DNA from: Hermodice carunculata
Taxonomy: Eukaryota; Annelida; Polychaeta; Eunicida; Amphinomidae
Assembly: GCA_964020975.1 (NCBI GenBank)
Contig: OZ026623.1
Coordinates: 79,472,725-79,536,724 of the forward strand
DNA: 64,000 nucleotides
Direction of reading: 5' to 3'
Part shown: in pieces, positions 60,353-64,000 of the stretch
How positions within the stretch are numbered: the first letter of the stretch is position 1
How the letters are laid out: each line of letters begins with the position of its first letter
The notes under the pieces: generated by a model
What the model saw: the letters and a program-made list of their open reading frames with translations, nothing else
Databases searched by the model: none
What the model was told of the DNA's origin: nothing
Translations under genes and position numbers: made by a program

Positions 60353-62188
60353 GGCTAAAAACTATATTTAATTTGATTAAGAGAATAGATGTACGTGACC
60401 ATCAAAATGTTTGCAGATGCACAGATTTTTTTTCATTCGACAGAATGCAAGTGGTAGCTAAATTCCTCCAAAGGGAATACAAACAAACAACATGTAATCG
60501 GATGACAAGCTTTCTGTCACTACAAATGGAAATGCAGAGAATTAAATTTTACTACATTGTACATCTTGCATGCAAGAACACTTATCAAACATTTAGGGAG
60601 CAACCATTTGATATTCAAAGGGGTGGGCTTATTTTTTCTTCTTCTTTTTTTTTTTTTTGAATACAAAATACACATAATCTGTCCCTGAAATTTCAGGGAA
60701 AAACTATCTGGCAATTTCTCCCGAAATGTTCAGGCCAAAAGAAAAGTGCAGACATAACATTTCACTGATATTGGTCAATATGACTACAGAAATAAAATTT
60801 TTGCTCATACCAGCGAGTAAAAAAAATTGAATTTGGCCACGAGGAATGTGAAAAAAAATAATAATAATGTCAAAGATCTTGTCTCCCCCCTCCCCCCCCC
60901 CCAAATATCAAATGGTGGCTCCCCTTAAAATGTTGCATAATGTGTGAATTAGGTATATATCCATCTGTTAAAAATTCTTGGTCCCATGAGAGTATTTGAA
61001 TAGAAAGAAAGTTTCAGTGTCCATTGCTGTTTTCTGGATGTATTAAATGCTGATTTAAATACACTTAAGAAAGAAAGCAAAGTGCAGGACCTGTGTCACC
61101 TAAACCTTTTTCATATAATAGTGATGCAAAAATACCTGACAAACATGGGAACACTGACAGAAAAAAATCCAAATCTGAAGTATGCACAATAGCTTTTGTT
61201 GTGAATGTAAATAAAATATACTACATATATATGGCATCGTGTAAATCAATAGAAAATATACCATAGATGCCTTCACTGATTTTAATCTTTTTTGCGTTGA
61301 AAACTTGAATGTAAAAATATTTCTTTCACATACTTTCTTGTCATATTGGCTTTATGTGGACTGAGATGGGGCACTTATCAGCAGATATCTGTTATCTCTG
61401 TTACTAGCAGACACATAACAAAAAAGACAAGAAAAAGAACACCTCAAAATAAGAAAAAGGATATTCATTATAGCAAGACTATAGGCCTTATCTGGATGTA
61501 ACAGCCCTCAAAGCAGATAGAAAAGGACAACAAATGGGGGGGGGGGGGGAGAGGAGGGAAATGTGATGATATATCTTGAACAGTACCAAACTAATAAAAT
61601 GAACAACAAGAAATGAGAACATGAAATAAACTCTCTCTCTCTCTCACACACACACCCAAGCTGTTTCATTCTAATATGTACTTGCAAACATTCCAGCTAA
61701 ATTACATAAAATGTAGTTCATGCAGTGTTCAGGGAATGTCAAATAAAATTTGCTGGTTGTATCTGTAAGTGATACCCCAGGCCCAGTTCATTAACATGAA
61801 TTGGCTATTATTGGCTTCATATGGAAGGCGGTGGTGTTAATGACCCAAGACAAGTGGCCAATCCTTTCATATTCCGTGAAGGGATCCATTGTACACACCC
61901 AAATTCCTTGAATATTGGATATAGGACTTCATTTTCTTTATCAAAGTTTGCCATGTTATATTTTAACTTATCTTGTAACATGGGAAAAAGAAAAAAATGA
62001 AGAGAATTGTATCGTCTGCTGCAGTCAACAGTCAATATCACTGCAGTCAACAGTCAATATCACGGCACATCAATCGATCTGTGACACTCCTCTCCATCAT
62101 AGGTACACTATTTACCCGTGCAAACCTTCCACAATTTTATGCATTGACAAAAAGTAGTGAGTACCGAAAGAACTGATAATCAACTTAC
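60353..62188. other. Probable 5' intron of ballast gene 2, no separate gene recognised
   Basis: If the upstream untranslated exon proposed at 62189 is right, this is its intron. It holds a C-tract near 60888-60902, a G-tract near 61537-61551, (CT)n/(CA)n near 61632-61655, and a 22-bp tandem pair (ctgcagtcaacagtcaatat...) near 62018-62062. No coding family recognised. Confidence 0.4.
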
Positions 62189-62330
62189 CGATCTCTTGAC
62201 TTCTTTTTTTTTTTTCCGTGCCCCAACTGTGTCTGTGTAATTCAGCAGCTCCAACACACGTGGGCCACTCGGGACCCTTGCCTCAGTTGTTTACATCTCG
62301 CAAAGTATCAAAGGTCACGTGACCCGCAGA
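62189..62330 (-). other. Candidate 5' untranslated exon of ballast gene 2
   Basis: On the minus strand a consensus donor (AGATCG followed by GTAAGTTG) lies at 62189/62188 in a GC-richer patch, and an acceptor sits directly before the ATG at 60352. Together they suggest a non-coding first exon. The transcription start is not determined. Confidence 0.35.
62313..62324. promoter_or_regulatory. GGTCACGTGACC palindromic E-box
   Basis: A perfect 12-bp palindrome around CACGTG, the extended site preferred by bHLH-ZIP factors of the USF and TFE/MITF type (CLEAR-like). A second CACGTG lies about 54 bp to the left near 62258. Both lie where the ballast gene 2 promoter is expected. Regulation is inferred. 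Confidence 0.45.
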
Positions 62331-62768
62331 GCCAGCTTATGTCTAAAAATACCTTTCCTCAAGCAGGATTCCCCGTTTACCGTTGCAGACTGCGGCATGG
62401 CCGTTATAACGTAAGCTTGGATTGACATGTATAAAACTCCCAATTTGACATATAATTTGACCTGTTCTGACTACAAAATGACAAGGACTGCGATCACTTA
62501 GGTATTTATTTGCAGATTCTGTGGGTAGGTACTTGACAGAAAGAAGGCGAATTCTGACTTTAAATGAAAGTGGGTACACTGCATAGAATTCTTTTAGTGA
62601 ATTTCTACACCCATCTTTGGCGCGTTTCATTGAGGAAATAGACAGCATTGATGCCAAAAGATCTTCAAATCTTCAGAACACCTTACAGTACACAAGAACC
62701 AGCTTAAAATAAAAACTTTAATTGCCTTGCTGTGCAATGTAAGAAAGAAGAATTGTGTATTTCTACAG
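62331..62768. other. Region between ballast gene 2 promoter and DUF6589-like gene
   Basis: A plus-strand piece near 62590-62705 (EFLHPSLARFIEEIDSIDAK) looks protein-like and may be an upstream exon of the next gene. The overlapping minus-strand frame (62657-62343) has no recognised signature. The stretch ends in the acceptor tttctacag. Confidence 0.3.
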
Positions 62769-63999
62769 ACTGTGCTGGGACTCGCTGCATTTGCAAATGG
62801 ATTGCGAGACCAGGGATTTCACCTATTCAATATGTTTGGTGTTGTTTGTGGGATTTGCTACTTGACAGAAGAGGCAGCAAAGTGGTCCAATAAACGGAAA
62901 TGTGTAGATGAAATTATCAAACAAACAAAATTTTGGAGAATAACATTTGACAATCTTAATTTTAAAAGAAAGTTTGCTAAAACTTTCACAGCTGCAGGTG
63001 AAGTGCTGGGGAGAATGTTGAATTTAATTACTGGTGACACACAGAGAAGTGGATTCCAAACATGATAATTCTAATGTGTCCACTTCGATGTACCTGTAGA
63101 TGTACGTTTCCCAACTATGTCACCTACTGTCACAGATCAAGATTTTCTGCTACAGTCATATGGAGAAACAAAATGTGCCAAGCTCCAATTCCTTGAAGCT
63201 ATGGTCTGTGCACATAGGAAGAGGTGCACTCTTGATGTTTGCCAATTGCAGTCCACACACATGTTTGATATTCAAGCATATATGCTTCATTTTACACCTG
63301 CCGTTTCAGATAGAGTTGTATATATCACTGTGACTTCTGCAAGCATTGATGATGTCTCCAAGTATTTGCACCAAAGGAAGAAAGATTTACAGGTTGAAGA
63401 AGCAAGGTTTCCACCGCAAGTAGTTGTGGGTGGGGACCAACAAACATACGTTCTTGTGAAAAATCTTAAAGTAATTGCCTACCACATTTGATTGGATTAT
63501 TCCCACACTTGGTGACTGGCACATGTTGAAATGTGCAGGTGAAAGTTTGCTGGATATGCAATGGGATGGCGGCCTCCATCAATTATTTGAAAGTTGTACA
63601 CACATGAAAGACATAACACAACGGCGAGATGTTCACAATATGCTGTCAGCAGTGCAGGAAGCACTGCTTCATGAATTTGTGACAGAATACAGTATCACCA
63701 CTGCAGAAAACCTGGAATTACAATTATGTCACTGCATGTCACAAGACAATACAAATAAAATATCAAGGCTCTGCGCACAATCGTTGTACTTCCTGAACTC
63801 TTCTATGGGGTATTACTTAAGTCTAAGGTCAGGGAATTTTTTACTTAGACAAGCAAGTTTCCCAGTCATAGCTGAATTGTTTTTTGCATATGCTCATAGT
63901 AAATATGAAGAGTTGGTATGCAGTACCATACAGGATGCTTTGTACTTGCCACCATGTCTTCTCCAGAAATTCCATGATGGGGAATGGGTGGTAAGTTAA
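62769..63999 (+). pseudogene. DUF6589-like multi-copy gene, partial, decayed
   Basis: After an acceptor at 62761-62768 the plus strand reads TVLGLAAFANGLRDQGFHLF, KRKFAKTFTAAGEVLGRMLN (frame closes at 63064), then from 63117 FLLQSYGETKCAKLQFLEAM, VVYITVTSASIDDV and VVVGGDQQTYVLVKNLK, and in a third frame FDWIIPTLGDWHMLKCAGES, MQWDGGLHQLFESCTHMKDI, RRDVHNMLSAVQEALLHEFV and SFPVIAELFFAYAHSKYEEL. The GGDQQT then PTLGDWHMLK succession is what I remember of DUF6589-type proteins, multi-copy in invertebrates and fungi and likely built on an RNase H-like core. Frames change near 63064-63117 and near 63470. The sequence runs to the window edge, so the C-terminus may be missing. Confidence 0.5.
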
Positions 64000-64000
64000 A

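Noticed and set aside
60286-60660. Plus-strand frame of 124 codons antisense to ballast gene 2 exon 1
   Set aside because: Explained by the opposite strand's Arg/Gly-rich exon and an A/T-rich tail.

Overview
The window is eukaryotic nuclear DNA from an invertebrate animal, most likely marine. It is AT-rich, its genes are split by GT-AG introns, simple repeats are common, and almost every recognisable protein belongs to a family I know as multi-copy in marine invertebrates (cnidarians, amphioxus, hemichordates, molluscs). One repeat (5.8-6.65 kb) and the tgacctttgac-type tracts near 42.2 kb recall bivalve and other lophotrochozoan intergenic repeats. I cannot fix the phylum. I see no ordinary single-copy housekeeping gene, tRNA, rRNA or CRISPR.

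Layout. 1.0-4.3 kb: three exons of a HECT-type ubiquitin ligase-like gene, with a LINE reverse-transcriptase scrap and a MITE in its first intron. 5.8-6.65 kb: an internally duplicated repeat. 8.5-12.0 kb: a plus-strand gene coding only for the cytosolic zinc 'ballast' domain otherwise known from the tail of P2X7 receptors, with its last exon tandemly duplicated and decayed. 14.36-22.95 kb: an 8.6-kb insertion with inverted repeats built from CAAACGCGTTT-like subrepeats and an exact 6-bp target duplication; it carries a BEN-like open region and has landed in the end of a minus-strand Cys-rich gene (22.96-23.57 kb) that may be a diverged ballast relative. 24.0-27.5 kb: a THAP zinc finger, a SAP-domain exon on the opposite strand, and a decayed transposase-type exon. 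29.7 kb: a small Cys-rich open region. 33.1-38.2 kb: a three-exon coiled-coil / RNase H-like gene with an SH3/Tudor-like tail, broken in several places. 43.5-45.0 kb: a Crypton-type tyrosine recombinase remnant. 47.4-48.5 kb: unrecognised decayed coding sequence. 48.9-58.9 kb: a 13-exon transposase-like gene of the GDGR-DSPGH family, two exons frame-broken. 60.35-58.92 kb: an intact three-exon, 231-residue ballast-domain gene on the minus strand, whose stop codon lies 3 bp from the stop of the transposase-like gene. 62.77 kb to the end: a decayed gene resembling DUF6589 proteins.

The strongest candidate for something undescribed is the tail-to-tail pairing of a transposase-like gene with a free-standing P2X7-type ballast gene (48.9-60.4 kb, possibly to 62.3 kb). 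A second ballast gene at 8.5 kb and a possible third at 23 kb lie in the same window. The ballast module may travel with, or be carried by, this gene family; this is inference and needs comparison of copies. Frame breaks were judged from sequence alone and some may be assembly errors in homopolymers.
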